From Desulfobulbaceae bacterium (GTDB taxonomy: Bacteria; Desulfobacterota; Desulfobulbia; Desulfobulbales; Desulfocapsaceae), in assembly GCA_026988015.1 (NCBI GenBank), contig JALSMA010000011.1:1-64000 (forward strand): a stretch of 64,000 bases of DNA, written 5' to 3'. The notes under the pieces are model-generated. The model did no database searches and was not told the origin of the DNA. It saw only the letters and a list, made by a program, of their open reading frames with translations. Shown piece after piece: positions 14,035 through 23,993 of the stretch (positions are counted from its first letter, which is position 1; each line of letters starts with the position of its first letter). Made by a program: the position numbers and the translations under genes.

Positions 14035-14895
14035 CTATGAGACCGTCACACCTTTAGGCAAATCACCAACGACTTCGATATTCTCATAATCCGAAAATGC
14101 CCTCGCTGGCTTTTCAGGGTCTTTCAACTTTGGATTTTCGACCATTTCAAAGAGTTGTTGGGCCGACGCATTGCCAAGGGCTGAGTCATGTTTAAAAATG
14201 AAAAGTTTTCGCGTACCCATAAGTCCACGGGCAGCTGAATGATCATGGTCAAACATATTACGCAGAGCCTGCCAGAAAAGTTCCAAATCCTCTTCAGTGA
14301 ACCCTGTTTGGTTTGCTAAATGGGGCGAAATAAAACCATGGGCCCGATACAAAGCATAGGGCACAGTATATTTACGACCCATTGTTCGATTGTCTCCTTG
14401 CTGTTTTTCGGCATCAGCTTCAGTCGTGACGGCCATTCGAGTAATTGAATGCTCCGTGGCAATAATTGGGTCAACCGATCTTGAAAAAGTGAGCTGAACC
14501 GGCCCCCGCACCTGCCCAGCATTTTCCCCTGTACTCATTACTGCCCCGAACGTCCTGATATCGTAATAATTAGCACACATCCATTGCCGTGCTGACTCAA
14601 TTTTTTCAGCAGGTTTTTTTTGAGCCTTAACCTCTTCTGTTGCATGAGCCTCAGCGATTAAATTATTTAACACAGCCTTTTCCTTTACGAAAATATCATA
14701 AGGCCTCTGAGCCTCCTTAACAAGATGAACAAAATTCCGAACTTTCCTCTTTAAACAAACATCCGTCACTAAACCATAGCCTGTTTCAGCATCCATTCTT
14801 GGTAGATTCCCAGCATCAGGATCACCATTGGGGTTGCCATCTTGGACGTCAAAGAACAAGACAAAGTCGTAACGGTTTTTTATAATTTCAGACAT
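14035..14895 (-). CDS. cas7: Cas7 (Csd2), Cascade backbone subunit
   Basis: The 286-residue protein shows the Cas7 type I-C opening ([49 protein letters not shown]), an RRM-like fold that polymerises along the crRNA. Also seen are [28 protein letters not shown] and [12 protein letters not shown], all typical of the family. Length is normal. It starts 14 bp after cas8c. A terminator hairpin follows. Confidence 0.97.
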   Translation of the reverse strand: MSEIIKNRYDFVLFFDVQDGNPNGDPDAGNLPRMDAETGYGLVTDVCLKRKVRNFVHLVKEAQRPYDIFVKEKAVLNNLIAEAHATEEVKAQKKPAEKIESARQWMCANYYDIRTFGAVMSTGENAGQVRGPVQLTFSRSVDPIIATEHSITRMAVTTEADAEKQQGDNRTMGRKYTVPYALYRAHGFISPHLANQTGFTEEDLELFWQALRNMFDHDHSAARGLMGTRKLFIFKHDSALGNASAQQLFEMVENPKLKDPEKPARAFSDYENIEVVGDLPKGVTVS

Positions 14896-14909
14896 AACAC
14901 TCTCCTTTT

Positions 14910-15263
14910 TTATGCTTTATCTTCTTTTTTGGTAAATAGATCCTGACGCTGATGATAATACCCCACAGCGAAACGAGCCTGAGCATCAAGGGGCAGGTGA
15001 GACGGTATTTCATCAATACCATCAAAGACCTCGGCCAAGATGGTTTCAAAATAAACAGCACCTCCACCTTTTATTTTAGCAAGATGGTGATTCTTTAACT
15101 TCAACAATTGTGGGAACACCGTCACAGGAGAACTAGAGGCCGCCCCATAAAACCGCTCTCGGATAGTCCCCTTACCTTGGGCACGCTGTTGGATGTTTTC
15201 CAACACGGCAAAGAGACGCCCCAATCGGTAGGCCTGATTTATATTTTTTTTATCGAGTGACAC
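14910..15263 (-). CDS. cas11c: Cas11c, small subunit from an internal start in cas8c
   Basis: Within cas8c and in the same frame, a strong Shine-Dalgarno GGAGG (15276-15272) stands 8 nt before a GTG (15263-15261). This predicts a 117-residue product starting [20 protein letters not shown] and ending with the Cas8c C-terminus. It is established for type I-C systems that the small subunit Cas11c is made this way from the 3' part of cas8c and is needed for Cascade. Size and position match that precedent. Translation here is predicted from sequence only. Confidence 0.85.
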   Translation of the reverse strand: MSLDKKNINQAYRLGRLFAVLENIQQRAQGKGTIRERFYGAASSSPVTVFPQLLKLKNHHLAKIKGGGAVYFETILAEVFDGIDEIPSHLPLDAQARFAVGYYHQRQDLFTKKEDKA

Positions 15264-16874
15264 AGTTATATCCTCCGTATCTTGTTTTTTATAATAACGA
15301 CTTCGACGATTGATATACGCCTTCAAAATGGCTGCCCTGTTCCTATTCACATGCCGCTCGGCACGAATCCGACGCATACACTGCTGAAAGAGAATCACTG
15401 GATATGGTTTCCCTTCTAGTATGGCCTGCATAACTGACCCAGACAGATTCGGCGGAACATTACTGATTTTAAAATCAAAGGCTGTATGTGATAATAACTT
15501 ATGCAAAGAAAAGAACTCTTGATCCTGAGGAGAACGAACAATCTCAAGATCATCAAAATGACTCTTTATCCGTTCAGCAAATTGTAACACCGTGCCCTGC
15601 GACCAAAAACGCACTGAAATCCGAGCCGCATTAGGCGAAAGACCCAAAACATAAAAAGGGATTTCATTTTCTGCGGCAAGACTTCCTGACTGAACACTTT
15701 CATAAAGAGACCGAACCGCCTTTATTCCTGCATCTGGGTCATCAGACCCCTTTGGCGGGTCATTGAAAAAAAGATTAAAATTATTCTCAATCTGATTGCT
15801 TTTTTCTGCCCAAAAAACGGTTGTCGCATCTCCCACAAACATACGGTTATCACTATTTAAAAGAGTGGTCAGAGCCGTGGTGTATGCAGCTTGAGCATAT
15901 TTCCCAACTGGAGCGTTAAACCCCTGTTCTTTACCATAAGAGTCATATCCTGATGATTTCTGAAAACTAACAAGACCTGCGGTACTCTTACCGCCAGCAA
16001 TAGCTGTAGAAGCATGCAAACGCTGGATTGGCTGTTTCTCACCCGTCACCAAGCAGTAACCATGATACGATTCAGTTTTATCAGGAACCAAGGCCATAGA
16101 TTTTTGATACTGAACCACCGCTTCCCGTTCAGCTATGACCCCAGCATCACCATCAAGACGGAACGTTAAGTTGCAGCCATTAATTTCACGACATTCTGAC
16201 CACATATCCGCCTGAAATACTTTTTCAATTTCGCAATTCTCATAAAAAGATAACACAGCCGAAACCCCTTCATCTTCACGCAACTCTGAAGGAAGTTCCC
16301 TAATTGTTTGCTTGAATGTAGCAAGCTGCTTATTGGCCATCTCATGGTCTTTTTTTACAGCGGAAATAATAGACGAAACCACTTTTGACCCGCATAATGA
16401 TTCCGGCAACTCCAACAATAATTGTCGGAAATAGCCACTTTCCCTGATTGCCAGCTTTGGGTCTTCCTCAAATACCTGCCAGAACTTGACGATCTTAACA
16501 AGGCAAGGCTCTTGCCATTTGTCATCGGCAAGTGACTCAAATTCTTTTCTCACCTGTTTTATGTTTTTAGCAACATCCTTTTGACTCTCACCTTTGGGAT
16601 GCCCCAAAACATAGCCAAAATGATCCCACAACAAGCATGCCGTTGCCCAAGAGTTCTTGCCACTACGCCCCTTGACCTTGGGCAACAAAAACTTCCTTGC
16701 CACCAGTTTTTTCGCAACCTTCTCACGGGTATCCTGCAAAGCCATAAATTTACCCTGGCGGTCAATAACAATCACAAAGGGTATTTCTTTCCAGGCAAAA
16801 CCAATGGGGGCAATTTTTGAATTTGGCTCAGCAGCTCGTCGTTCATAATATTCGCATAATGCCTGTAAAATCAT
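14910..16874 (-). CDS. cas8c: Cas8c (Csd1), Cascade large subunit
   Basis: The 654-residue protein begins [14 protein letters not shown], with [18 protein letters not shown] and a Csd1-like middle ([47 protein letters not shown]). Cas8c recognises the PAM and supports R-loop formation. The C-terminal helical region doubles as Cas11c through an internal start at 15263. The start overlaps the cas5c stop by 4 bp (ATGA). It looks intact, at the upper end of the usual length. Confidence 0.96.
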   Translation of the reverse strand: MILQALCEYYERRAAEPNSKIAPIGFAWKEIPFVIVIDRQGKFMALQDTREKVAKKLVARKFLLPKVKGRSGKNSWATACLLWDHFGYVLGHPKGESQKDVAKNIKQVRKEFESLADDKWQEPCLVKIVKFWQVFEEDPKLAIRESGYFRQLLLELPESLCGSKVVSSIISAVKKDHEMANKQLATFKQTIRELPSELREDEGVSAVLSFYENCEIEKVFQADMWSECREINGCNLTFRLDGDAGVIAEREAVVQYQKSMALVPDKTESYHGYCLVTGEKQPIQRLHASTAIAGGKSTAGLVSFQKSSGYDSYGKEQGFNAPVGKYAQAAYTTALTTLLNSDNRMFVGDATTVFWAEKSNQIENNFNLFFNDPPKGSDDPDAGIKAVRSLYESVQSGSLAAENEIPFYVLGLSPNAARISVRFWSQGTVLQFAERIKSHFDDLEIVRSPQDQEFFSLHKLLSHTAFDFKISNVPPNLSGSVMQAILEGKPYPVILFQQCMRRIRAERHVNRNRAAILKAYINRRSRYYKKQDTEDITVSLDKKNINQAYRLGRLFAVLENIQQRAQGKGTIRERFYGAASSSPVTVFPQLLKLKNHHLAKIKGGGAVYFETILAEVFDGIDEIPSHLPLDAQARFAVGYYHQRQDLFTKKEDKA

Positions 16875-17611
16875 TTGCGAACCTCCTCGCTCTGCCAGGC
16901 AGGAACAACAATCCGACCATGTACCATCTCAGGCCGATAAAAAGCCGGAGTTGGATTCTCTGGATTGGTGAAATCCAGATCATAAAGCATAAAACCGAGG
17001 TCACGGTTGTCTGGAATTGGTCTTGCTTTCTCCTGTTCCGGGCGATCCACCAGCCTGAAAAATGCCGAGAACTCTCGGCAACCTAGATAGGGTTGAGTGA
17101 AGCATTGCCCTTTCCGCGCCCTGCGTTCAAACATGGCCAGATATTTACCGGGATTTTCATCTTTGCCATTCTGCCAGGCAGTTAAACTTTCCTGAATTTG
17201 CCCCTCTTCTTTCCTATCCCAAAGATCGACGGGGACCTGACAAAATAATTGTTTACGTTTTTGAACCGGGATATATTCAAGCCAGGCATGCAGACGATAA
17301 TGAACATCTTTTAAGAAAAGTCCCGCACGCTGCTGCCTGTTCGCTTCAATAAAAATTTCTTTTGACCGTTTGGAGGCTAAAGCACCCACCTCATTACGCC
17401 GAACAGAAGTCCAGCTAATCGGATTTAACACCTCTATTTCACGGATATGCCACCGGATTGCCGGTTTCCAAAAAATAGCCTCAAAAATTGCCCGAGCGGA
17501 AGATGGGGTAATCACATCGTAACTTACCCGCTCCACCTTCATCTCTGGACGGGTAAAACAGGCATAATCCCCCCAAACCTCAAGACAGAATGTTTGTTCT
17601 TTCTTTGCCAT
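16871..17611 (-). CDS. cas5: Cas5c (Cas5d), pre-crRNA processing nuclease
   Basis: The 246-residue protein has the Cas5d opening (CLEVWGDYACFTRPEMKVER, VSYDVITPSSARAIFEAIFW). In type I-C this protein replaces Cas6 and cuts the repeat RNA. The conserved Tyr and the Lys/His region typical of the catalytic site are compatible with the sequence, but individual residues cannot be assigned without alignment. ATG 17611 was chosen because GGAGG lies 8 nt before it; a GTG two codons earlier is too close. It is 14 bp from cas3 and overlaps cas8c by 4 bp. Confidence 0.96.
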   Translation of the reverse strand: MAKKEQTFCLEVWGDYACFTRPEMKVERVSYDVITPSSARAIFEAIFWKPAIRWHIREIEVLNPISWTSVRRNEVGALASKRSKEIFIEANRQQRAGLFLKDVHYRLHAWLEYIPVQKRKQLFCQVPVDLWDRKEEGQIQESLTAWQNGKDENPGKYLAMFERRARKGQCFTQPYLGCREFSAFFRLVDRPEQEKARPIPDNRDLGFMLYDLDFTNPENPTPAFYRPEMVHGRIVVPAWQSEEVRK

Positions 17612-17625
17612 AAACACAGCCTCCG

Positions 17626-19935
17626 CTATATTACAATTGCCCCATTATTCGGGTTCATATCCAATCCTACAAAACCGTGTATATCATCATAGGCATAATC
17701 CACCGCCTGACACCACACACCACACACCTCTTCAAATATCTTCTCTTTAATTTCCAAAAATTTCTGTTCAGGTATTGAAACTGTAAATCGTTGTAATTTT
17801 CTAAACAAATTACGATTTGGCCCATCTTGCCTTAACTGGCTTATCAACTGCTGACCACTTGTCTTTTTGCCAGAATACCAAACCACCACGGACATCTGGT
17901 TCTGATCGTCAATCAGTTTAAATTTACGGGCAGCTGTTCTAAATTGCATTTGACAACGACCAGCATCGGCAACAAGCAGCGCTTGCATATCCTTTTGGTC
18001 GAAACTACTCACCCCGTTACTGTAAAATAACTTAAAATAACGCTGAAAGATATCTGGACTAAGATTCCTGCACCCCTCCGGTTCACAACGCATAATTTCA
18101 ATTCCTGCATCAGCTCCTTTTCTAAGAAACCCAGGGGGTGCTAGTTTTGGTGATTGAAAGACCACCACTTTACCTTTTATCTTCCTGCCGTTGTCATCCT
18201 CCAAGTTACCCTCCCGATTGCACCGTCCTGCGGCTTGAGCAATGGAATCAAATCCTGCCATAGCGCGATACACCACAGGAAAATCCAGATCAACACCAGC
18301 CTCCACCAACTGAGTGCTAATTACTGTGATAGGTTCCTTATTTCTCAGACTTTTTTTAATATCCTTAATTATTTCAGTACGGTGCTCCCCACAAAGATTG
18401 GCCGAGAGTAGAACTGCACCCTCAGGTATGAGAGTATGCAGATCCAGACAATCCCGACGGGTATTTACCACACAAAGAACCTGTGAATAGGAGGCAAGAT
18501 CTGTGGCTAATCCCTGCCAATCTTCATATTTGCCAGCATCCTCAATTACAACCCGCTGCAGACGTCTACCAAGGGATTCTGGTTGGCTTATTATCTCCTG
18601 AACTTTTTCTTGGTCAATCCCGACAAATTGCGCCAGTCCAGAGCCAATTCGACCTGTTAAAACCGGTTGCGTAGCTGTGCAGAGCACAATTGAAACATTG
18701 AATGAATCAACAAGCCCCTGCATGGTCGTCAAAATGGGTTGTAAATAGTCAGTCGGCAACATTTGTGCTTCATCACAAATGATGACAGAATTCACAACAT
18801 TATGAAGCTTTCGACATTTTGAGCTTTTCGCAGCGAAGAGAGATTCAAAAAGTTGAACATTGGTTGTGACAATGATCGGTGCATCCCAATTCTCACTGGC
18901 CAATTTTGATTCATCTGTTTCCTGCTCAGGGTCAAAGCTCGAATGATGCTCTAGGACATTTTCCACCCCAAATATTTTTTTATACTCTTCCGCCGTTTGC
19001 TCAATAATTGAAGTATAAGGAATAACGATAATAATTCGTTTTTTATTGTGCTTGATGGCATGTTTTAGGGCAAAAGCCATCCCAGAAAGCGTTTTTCCGC
19101 CTCCGGTAGGCACCGACAAGGTAAAAAAACCGGGTTGTGAGTCCGCAGCACGCAAACAATCTTGCAAAACTTCCTGTCGTAATTTATTGACCTCCGTGCT
19201 TTGCGCACCAGACACCAAATCATTAATGTAAACATCAAATTTGAGATTCAGTTCAGAAATTGACTGATAGTTAGAGCGCAACAGATGCTTGTCGTTATTC
19301 ATAAATGCTTCAGTATCAAGAAAATCAGCATCAACAAGACAGGAGAAAAGCATCCTTATCCACAAATGAAAAACGTCCTGACCAACTCCTGTCAAGCATG
19401 GCGAACTATTGGGATGTTCAATACTACCTGTCATTTCCTGCAACCATCGTATAGACAACTCAGGAAGTTTAGAAATTTCATGATCAGTCAGGCGACTGCT
19501 TAGACACCCACCACTACCAGTCTCTTTATGCCAGTCCGGTAAACCGGCATGATGTCCAGCTATGATATAAGCAAGAACTTTCCCAACCTCAGGCATGTTG
19601 TTGTCAGCCCAATAAGCCCCATGGCTGGAATGGTTTGGTCCTCGAGAAGGTGCCTGGCCAATATTATTAGAACACTGAAAGCCTGTAGCTTTTCGAATAT
19701 AATTTTGAAATTCTTCTGACCCCTTCCCTAGGTCATGTAACAAACCGACGCTTCTACCCCAGTCTGCATTAGAAAAACCACTCGCAAATTTCTCAGCCAA
19801 ATCAGCAACGCCTCGTAAATGAGATTCAAGATTGTGTGGTAATATTTCATTACAAGTTTTATCAAATATTGCATGGGCAATTCTGATTTTGGACATATAG
19901 GTCAGACCTATTGAATGTTCTGCACATTTCTCCAT
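17626..19935 (-). CDS. cas3: Cas3, HD nuclease-helicase
   Basis: The 769-residue effector nuclease is recruited by Cascade to degrade target DNA. It has an N-terminal HD domain (His in NLESHLRGVADLA, HDLGKGS, HSSHGAYWAD, HHAGLPDWH) and superfamily 2 helicase motifs VPTGGGKT (I), CDEAQML (II, DEAQ form), LCTATQP (III) and QAAGRCNREG (VI). All key motifs are present, so interference looks functional. The start is ambiguous: ATG 19935 or ATG 19896 (MSKIRIAHAIF); neither has a strong Shine-Dalgarno. It is the first gene of the operon. Confidence 0.96.
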   Translation of the reverse strand: MEKCAEHSIGLTYMSKIRIAHAIFDKTCNEILPHNLESHLRGVADLAEKFASGFSNADWGRSVGLLHDLGKGSEEFQNYIRKATGFQCSNNIGQAPSRGPNHSSHGAYWADNNMPEVGKVLAYIIAGHHAGLPDWHKETGSGGCLSSRLTDHEISKLPELSIRWLQEMTGSIEHPNSSPCLTGVGQDVFHLWIRMLFSCLVDADFLDTEAFMNNDKHLLRSNYQSISELNLKFDVYINDLVSGAQSTEVNKLRQEVLQDCLRAADSQPGFFTLSVPTGGGKTLSGMAFALKHAIKHNKKRIIIVIPYTSIIEQTAEEYKKIFGVENVLEHHSSFDPEQETDESKLASENWDAPIIVTTNVQLFESLFAAKSSKCRKLHNVVNSVIICDEAQMLPTDYLQPILTTMQGLVDSFNVSIVLCTATQPVLTGRIGSGLAQFVGIDQEKVQEIISQPESLGRRLQRVVIEDAGKYEDWQGLATDLASYSQVLCVVNTRRDCLDLHTLIPEGAVLLSANLCGEHRTEIIKDIKKSLRNKEPITVISTQLVEAGVDLDFPVVYRAMAGFDSIAQAAGRCNREGNLEDDNGRKIKGKVVVFQSPKLAPPGFLRKGADAGIEIMRCEPEGCRNLSPDIFQRYFKLFYSNGVSSFDQKDMQALLVADAGRCQMQFRTAARKFKLIDDQNQMSVVVWYSGKKTSGQQLISQLRQDGPNRNLFRKLQRFTVSIPEQKFLEIKEKIFEEVCGVWCQAVDYAYDDIHGFVGLDMNPNNGAIVI

Positions 19936-20307
19936 TCTTCAGTTTCCCCAACATTTATATTTCACAAGAACGTTCTAAGTACCTCGTACAATACTCAACT
20001 GACCAACAAATAAGTATCTCATACATACACCCTAACACACTTGGGTACTCATATAGTGAGCACCCTCTGAAATTATTTATATTTTCTGGTCTTTTCTTAT
20101 TTTTCAGGTTTCCAGGGTACTTTTCCTCATTTACAGACCCGCTTTTTTAAACAACTACCTCTTAACCGACAAACAATTCCAGCAGTTTGCAGACCATAAG
20201 AAAATACCCTGACAAAAAGTATAACTTTTCCTTGACAACAGCGGTATTCAATATATTATATGAGAATGGTTTTTATTATTAATTTTTTTTCTACAGGAGA
20301 TTCTCAA
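19936..20307. other. Divergent intergenic region, cas3 / superoxide-reductase-like gene
   Basis: Must hold the cas operon promoter on the minus strand, but no convincing -35/-10 pair is seen. A perfect 10-bp palindrome AGAACGTTCT (19967-19976) lies about 35 bp before the cas3 start and could be an operator. The plus-strand promoter of the next gene is listed separately. Confidence 0.4.
20232..20259 (+). promoter_or_regulatory. Sigma-70-type promoter of the superoxide-reductase-like gene
   Basis: TTGACA (20232-20237) is followed after 16 bp by TATTAT (20254-20259). The coding start is about 50 bp downstream with AGGAG in front. AT-rich sequence after the -10 may contain a regulator site, but none was identified. 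Confidence 0.65.
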
Positions 20308-20721
20308 ATGACAGACAGAAGAACTTTTCTCAAGGGTGGATTAGTAGCAGCCTCAGCATTAGCAGTAAGCTCCGTAAATATTGCATCCGCAAGTACAGTA
20401 GCAACTCCCTTTACAAATGTGATTTATACTGCCTCAAACCCCGGTAAATGGGACAAGAAGGTTGGCAGCCATCTGCCCTCAATCACTGTTGAGGGGAGCA
20501 ATGTTACCCTTTTTACCAAGCATGGTATGTCTGAGAAGCATTTTATTGTACGCCACACCCTGGTTCTTAAAGATGGCACCGTCGTCGGCGCCAAGGTCTT
20601 CAATGGAACTGACAAAGAGGCGAAATCTAATTTTGAACTCCCTGCCGGATATAAAGGAAAAGTGTATGCAACCAGCTTCTGCAACCTTCATGATTTCTGG
20701 GTAAATGAGACCATGGTATAG
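20308..20721 (+). CDS. Tat-exported superoxide-reductase-like (neelaredoxin-type) protein
   Basis: The 137-residue precursor has a twin-arginine signal peptide (DRRTFLKGGLVAASALAVSS, cleavage probably after ASA). The mature part has the desulfoferrodoxin iron-binding fold with the expected ligands: His in GSHLPSI, two His in KHGMSEKHF, and Cys plus His in CNLHDFW. Superoxide reductases detoxify superoxide in anaerobes with a His4-Cys iron site. The Glu and Lys that normally precede the first ligand (EKHxP motif) are replaced by Gly-Ser, which may change activity. The start at 20308 is set by AGGAG. It is transcribed away from cas3. Confidence 0.85.
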   Translation: MTDRRTFLKGGLVAASALAVSSVNIASASTVATPFTNVIYTASNPGKWDKKVGSHLPSITVEGSNVTLFTKHGMSEKHFIVRHTLVLKDGTVVGAKVFNGTDKEAKSNFELPAGYKGKVYATSFCNLHDFWVNETMV

Positions 20722-20834
20722 TTCCTTCCTGAATCCGTAACAGTCCAGTAATTATTTTTTTGATAACATACTGAAATGCAATTATGAAATTTGCAATCAG
20801 GTGAGTTCGAAAAGAAAATCATTCTTCTCCCTCT

Positions 20835-20868
20835 GGCAATATGCGTTCCTTGCATATTGCCTTTTTTT
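20835..20868 (+). terminator. Rho-independent terminator
   Basis: GGCAATATGC (20835-20844) pairs with GCATATTGCC (20852-20861) in a perfect 10-bp stem followed by seven Ts. It is the terminator of the superoxide-reductase-like gene. Confidence 0.92.
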
Positions 20869-20996
20869 CCGTGAGCATAAATCTCTTCTCATCAGCCCAC
20901 GACAACAAAAGATTCTTGAACAATATCCAGAAAGATGTTTGAAATGAGCAGCAGCAATAAACTATCATCTCAATCCGGATTTTTTGCTTACCTAAA

Positions 20997-22313
20997 ATGC
21001 CTGCGACTTCCTACCTTATTGAAAAACTAACAGCCACAGGACTTGGTTTCAGCCGAGATTCAGAAGGCAAAGCAACACTCATTGATGGTGTTATTCCCGG
21101 GGAAACCGTAACGGCAGGAATTATCACAACTGCAAAAAAACATAATACTGCCAGGGTGAAAGTTATAAAGACTGCCTCAAAAGACCGTACCACCCCACCC
21201 TGCCCCCATTACAAACAGTGCGGCGGATGCAATATGCAGCACATGACATACCAGCGCCAACTCAAAGAGAAGTCAGCAATATTAAACGATATCTTCAGCC
21301 AAAGCAGAAACCGTGTTCTCCAGGAGAGTACCGAAAAACTCTTACACCCTGTACTTCCCTCCCCGCAAGACAAACACTACCGACAACGAATACGATTGCA
21401 GGTGGATAGCAGACAGGTTCTGGGATTTCACAAGCGCCGCAGTCATGACTGTGTTGCCATCGACAGTTGCCTGCTGGCTCACCCTGCGATTAACAGTTGT
21501 CTCCGCAAGATCCTGGCACAACATGCTTTCAAGAAACTCCTCGACCACACAGAGTCCCTTGATTTGCTGCTGGATCCAGAAAGTCTGCTGATCTCTATTC
21601 TGCTCCATTTCAGAAGAAAACCGAGACCTACCGACGAAAAACATGGTCATGCGCTGGTCGCAGCCATTACCGAACTAAAAAGCGTCTTTTTTACGGGCAC
21701 CGGGTTTGCTGTCACCGGAAGGGACACCCTCTGCTACAGCCTTACGCCTGAGACAACTAACAGCACCCAGCCCCTGAAACTCAGCTTTGAAACAGGTGGG
21801 TTTTGTCAGGTAAATGTGTCCCAGAACAATATCCTTGTAAAAACAGTTTTGGATTTTTGTAACGTTTCGGCTAATGAGACTGTACTGGATCTCTTTTGCG
21901 GGATGGGGAATTTTTCCATACCTCTGGCTGAGCAGGCGCAATCACTCCTGGGTGTAGAGGGGCAGGGGTCAGCCATCCGCAGTGCTAGAAAAAACAGCGC
22001 TAACGCTGGACTAAAGAATACAGAATTCAGAAAGCAACCCATCCACGCGGCATGTTCAGAACTGGCAGAAAACCGTAGACACTTTGACTGTCTGGTTATT
22101 GACCCACCCCGTCAGGGGGTTCCCGGTCTGGCAAAACAACTTGCCAATCTATGTGAAAAAAAGCTGGTCTATGTTTCCTGCGACCCGGCAACCCTGTGCC
22201 GCGATCTCGGCGATCTGCTGCACCATGGCTTCCATCTCCAAAAGCTGCAGCCGATTGATATGTTTCCTCAAACCAGCCATATTGAATCCGTGGTGCTGTT
22301 AACGAGTGCCTGA
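20997..22313 (+). CDS. 23S rRNA (uracil-5-)-methyltransferase, RlmD/TrmA family
   Basis: The 438-residue protein has an N-terminal TRAM-like beta domain, a 4Fe-4S cysteine cluster (CPHYKQCGGCNMQHM near residues 69-83 and a further Cys near 155), a SAM-binding region (VLDLFCGMGNFSIPLA), and the catalytic motifs DPPRQG and VSCDPATLCRDL with the nucleophilic Cys. The family methylates C5 of uridine in 23S rRNA; which position (U1939 or U747 type) cannot be told here. It stands alone ahead of lysS. Confidence 0.9.
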   Translation: MPATSYLIEKLTATGLGFSRDSEGKATLIDGVIPGETVTAGIITTAKKHNTARVKVIKTASKDRTTPPCPHYKQCGGCNMQHMTYQRQLKEKSAILNDIFSQSRNRVLQESTEKLLHPVLPSPQDKHYRQRIRLQVDSRQVLGFHKRRSHDCVAIDSCLLAHPAINSCLRKILAQHAFKKLLDHTESLDLLLDPESLLISILLHFRRKPRPTDEKHGHALVAAITELKSVFFTGTGFAVTGRDTLCYSLTPETTNSTQPLKLSFETGGFCQVNVSQNNILVKTVLDFCNVSANETVLDLFCGMGNFSIPLAEQAQSLLGVEGQGSAIRSARKNSANAGLKNTEFRKQPIHAACSELAENRRHFDCLVIDPPRQGVPGLAKQLANLCEKKLVYVSCDPATLCRDLGDLLHHGFHLQKLQPIDMFPQTSHIESVVLLTSA

Positions 22314-22454
22314 TTCTCTAAGTTGTCCCTTCATGGGGCCTGGCTATGTAACCCACCTGAAAACCATTGACAGAACTACGCTTTGTCAGTAAACGGGGTG
22401 ATACAATAACCCCTTTCTCTCTTTAGAGATTCAGCAGAATACAGAAGAACAGTT

Positions 22455-23993
22455 ATGAGCAAAGAAAATACCCAGATATTAAAGCAACGTCGTGAAAAAG
22501 CAGATGCCTTAGCAAATCTCGGCGTCAACCTCTATAGCAACACCTTCAAACCGGCCAACCGGATCAAGGAACTCCTGCCCAAAGGGGAACACCTGGTAGC
22601 CGAAGCACAGGACGAGACCAATTACACCTATTCTGTTGCCGGACGTATCATGTCCATGCGCAAATTTGGAAAAGCCGCCTTCTTTCATCTTGTGGACAAT
22701 TCGGGGCGTATGCAGGTCTACATTAAGAAAGATTCCCTGGGAGATGAAATATTTGCCACCTTTAAAAAATGGGATATCGGTGACATTGTGGGTATCGAAG
22801 GCAAACTTTTCAAGACCAAAACCGGTGAGCTCTCCATCATGGCTGACAAACTGGTGATGATTTCTAAATCCCTGCGCCCTCTGCCCGAAAAATTTCACGG
22901 CCTCACCGATGTAGAGACACGCTATCGTCAGCGTTATGTTGATCTGATTGTGACTCCAGAAAGCCAGGAAACATTCCGTAAACGTGTGGAAATTGTCCGA
23001 TTAATGCGGGAATTCCTTGCAAACCGAGGTTTTATGGAGGTTGAAACTCCCATGATGCACCCCATCCCCGGTGGAGCCACAGCAAAACCATTCAAGACCC
23101 ATCATAACGCCCTCGACATGGATCTCTACCTGCGAATCGCTCCGGAACTGTATCTCAAGCGTCTCCTGGTGGGCGGTTTTGAGCGTGTTTTCGAGATCAA
23201 TAGAAACTTCAGGAATGAGGGTTTATCCACCCGGCATAACCCGGAATTCACCATGTTGGAATTCTATCAGGCCTATGCCACATACCATGACCTCATGGAT
23301 CTTACCGAAGAGCTGATCTCATGGCTCTCTGATGAGGTGAATGGTACCATGGAGATCGAATATCAGGGAACCAAAGTGAATCTCGCCCCGCCCTGGAAAC
23401 GAATGACCATGGATGAAGCCCTTATTGAGGTTGCCGGGATTAATCCCGCTGACCTCAACGATCCTGACAGAGTGATGGCACTTGCAAAAGAGAAAGGCAT
23501 CCAACTGGAAGAGCAGGCCGGTCCCGGCAAAGCCAAAACAGAGCTCTTTGAACTCCTTGTTGAGGAGAAACTTATTCACCCGACATTCGTGACGTCATAT
23601 CCAACCGAAGTCTCTCCCCTGGCAAGAAGAAATGAAGACAACCCCGATGTTACCGACCGTTTTGAACTCTTTGTCACCGGTCGCGAACTTGCCAATGCCT
23701 TCAGTGAACTGAACGACCCGGTTGATCAGCTGCGACGTTTTGAAAAACAGATTGCCGAAAAAGGTGATGATGAGGAAATCCACTCCGAGCTGGACGTGGA
23801 TTTCGTCCGCGCTCTCGAGTACGGCATGCCATCCGCTGCAGGAGAGGGTATCGGCATAGACCGTTTGGTAATGCTTCTTACTGATTCTCCCTCCATTCGA
23901 GATGTAATTCTCTTTCCACATCTCAAGGCCGAGGTTCTGAAACAGACCAAAAAGAAAAAGAACAAAAAAAAGTCTGTCCCTAAAGATGTTTGA
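22455..23993 (+). CDS. lysS: Lysyl-tRNA synthetase, class II
   Basis: The 512-residue protein has an N-terminal OB-fold anticodon-binding domain (VAGRIMSMRKFGKAAFFHLV) and the class II core: motif 1 around FMEVETPMMHPIPGG, motif 2 in FERVFEINRNFRNEGLSTRH with NPEFTMLEFYQAY, and motif 3 in GEGIGIDRLVML. It charges tRNA-Lys. The C-terminal extension is Lys-rich. It overlaps lolC by 8 bp and so is probably co-transcribed with the lipoprotein exporter genes. Confidence 0.98.
   Translation: MSKENTQILKQRREKADALANLGVNLYSNTFKPANRIKELLPKGEHLVAEAQDETNYTYSVAGRIMSMRKFGKAAFFHLVDNSGRMQVYIKKDSLGDEIFATFKKWDIGDIVGIEGKLFKTKTGELSIMADKLVMISKSLRPLPEKFHGLTDVETRYRQRYVDLIVTPESQETFRKRVEIVRLMREFLANRGFMEVETPMMHPIPGGATAKPFKTHHNALDMDLYLRIAPELYLKRLLVGGFERVFEINRNFRNEGLSTRHNPEFTMLEFYQAYATYHDLMDLTEELISWLSDEVNGTMEIEYQGTKVNLAPPWKRMTMDEALIEVAGINPADLNDPDRVMALAKEKGIQLEEQAGPGKAKTELFELLVEEKLIHPTFVTSYPTEVSPLARRNEDNPDVTDRFELFVTGRELANAFSELNDPVDQLRRFEKQIAEKGDDEEIHSELDVDFVRALEYGMPSAAGEGIGIDRLVMLLTDSPSIRDVILFPHLKAEVLKQTKKKKNKKKSVPKDV

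Noticed and set aside
19967-19976. LexA-type site before cas3
   Set aside because: AGAACGTTCT is palindromic but lacks the spacing of known LexA boxes; kept only as a note in the intergenic entry.
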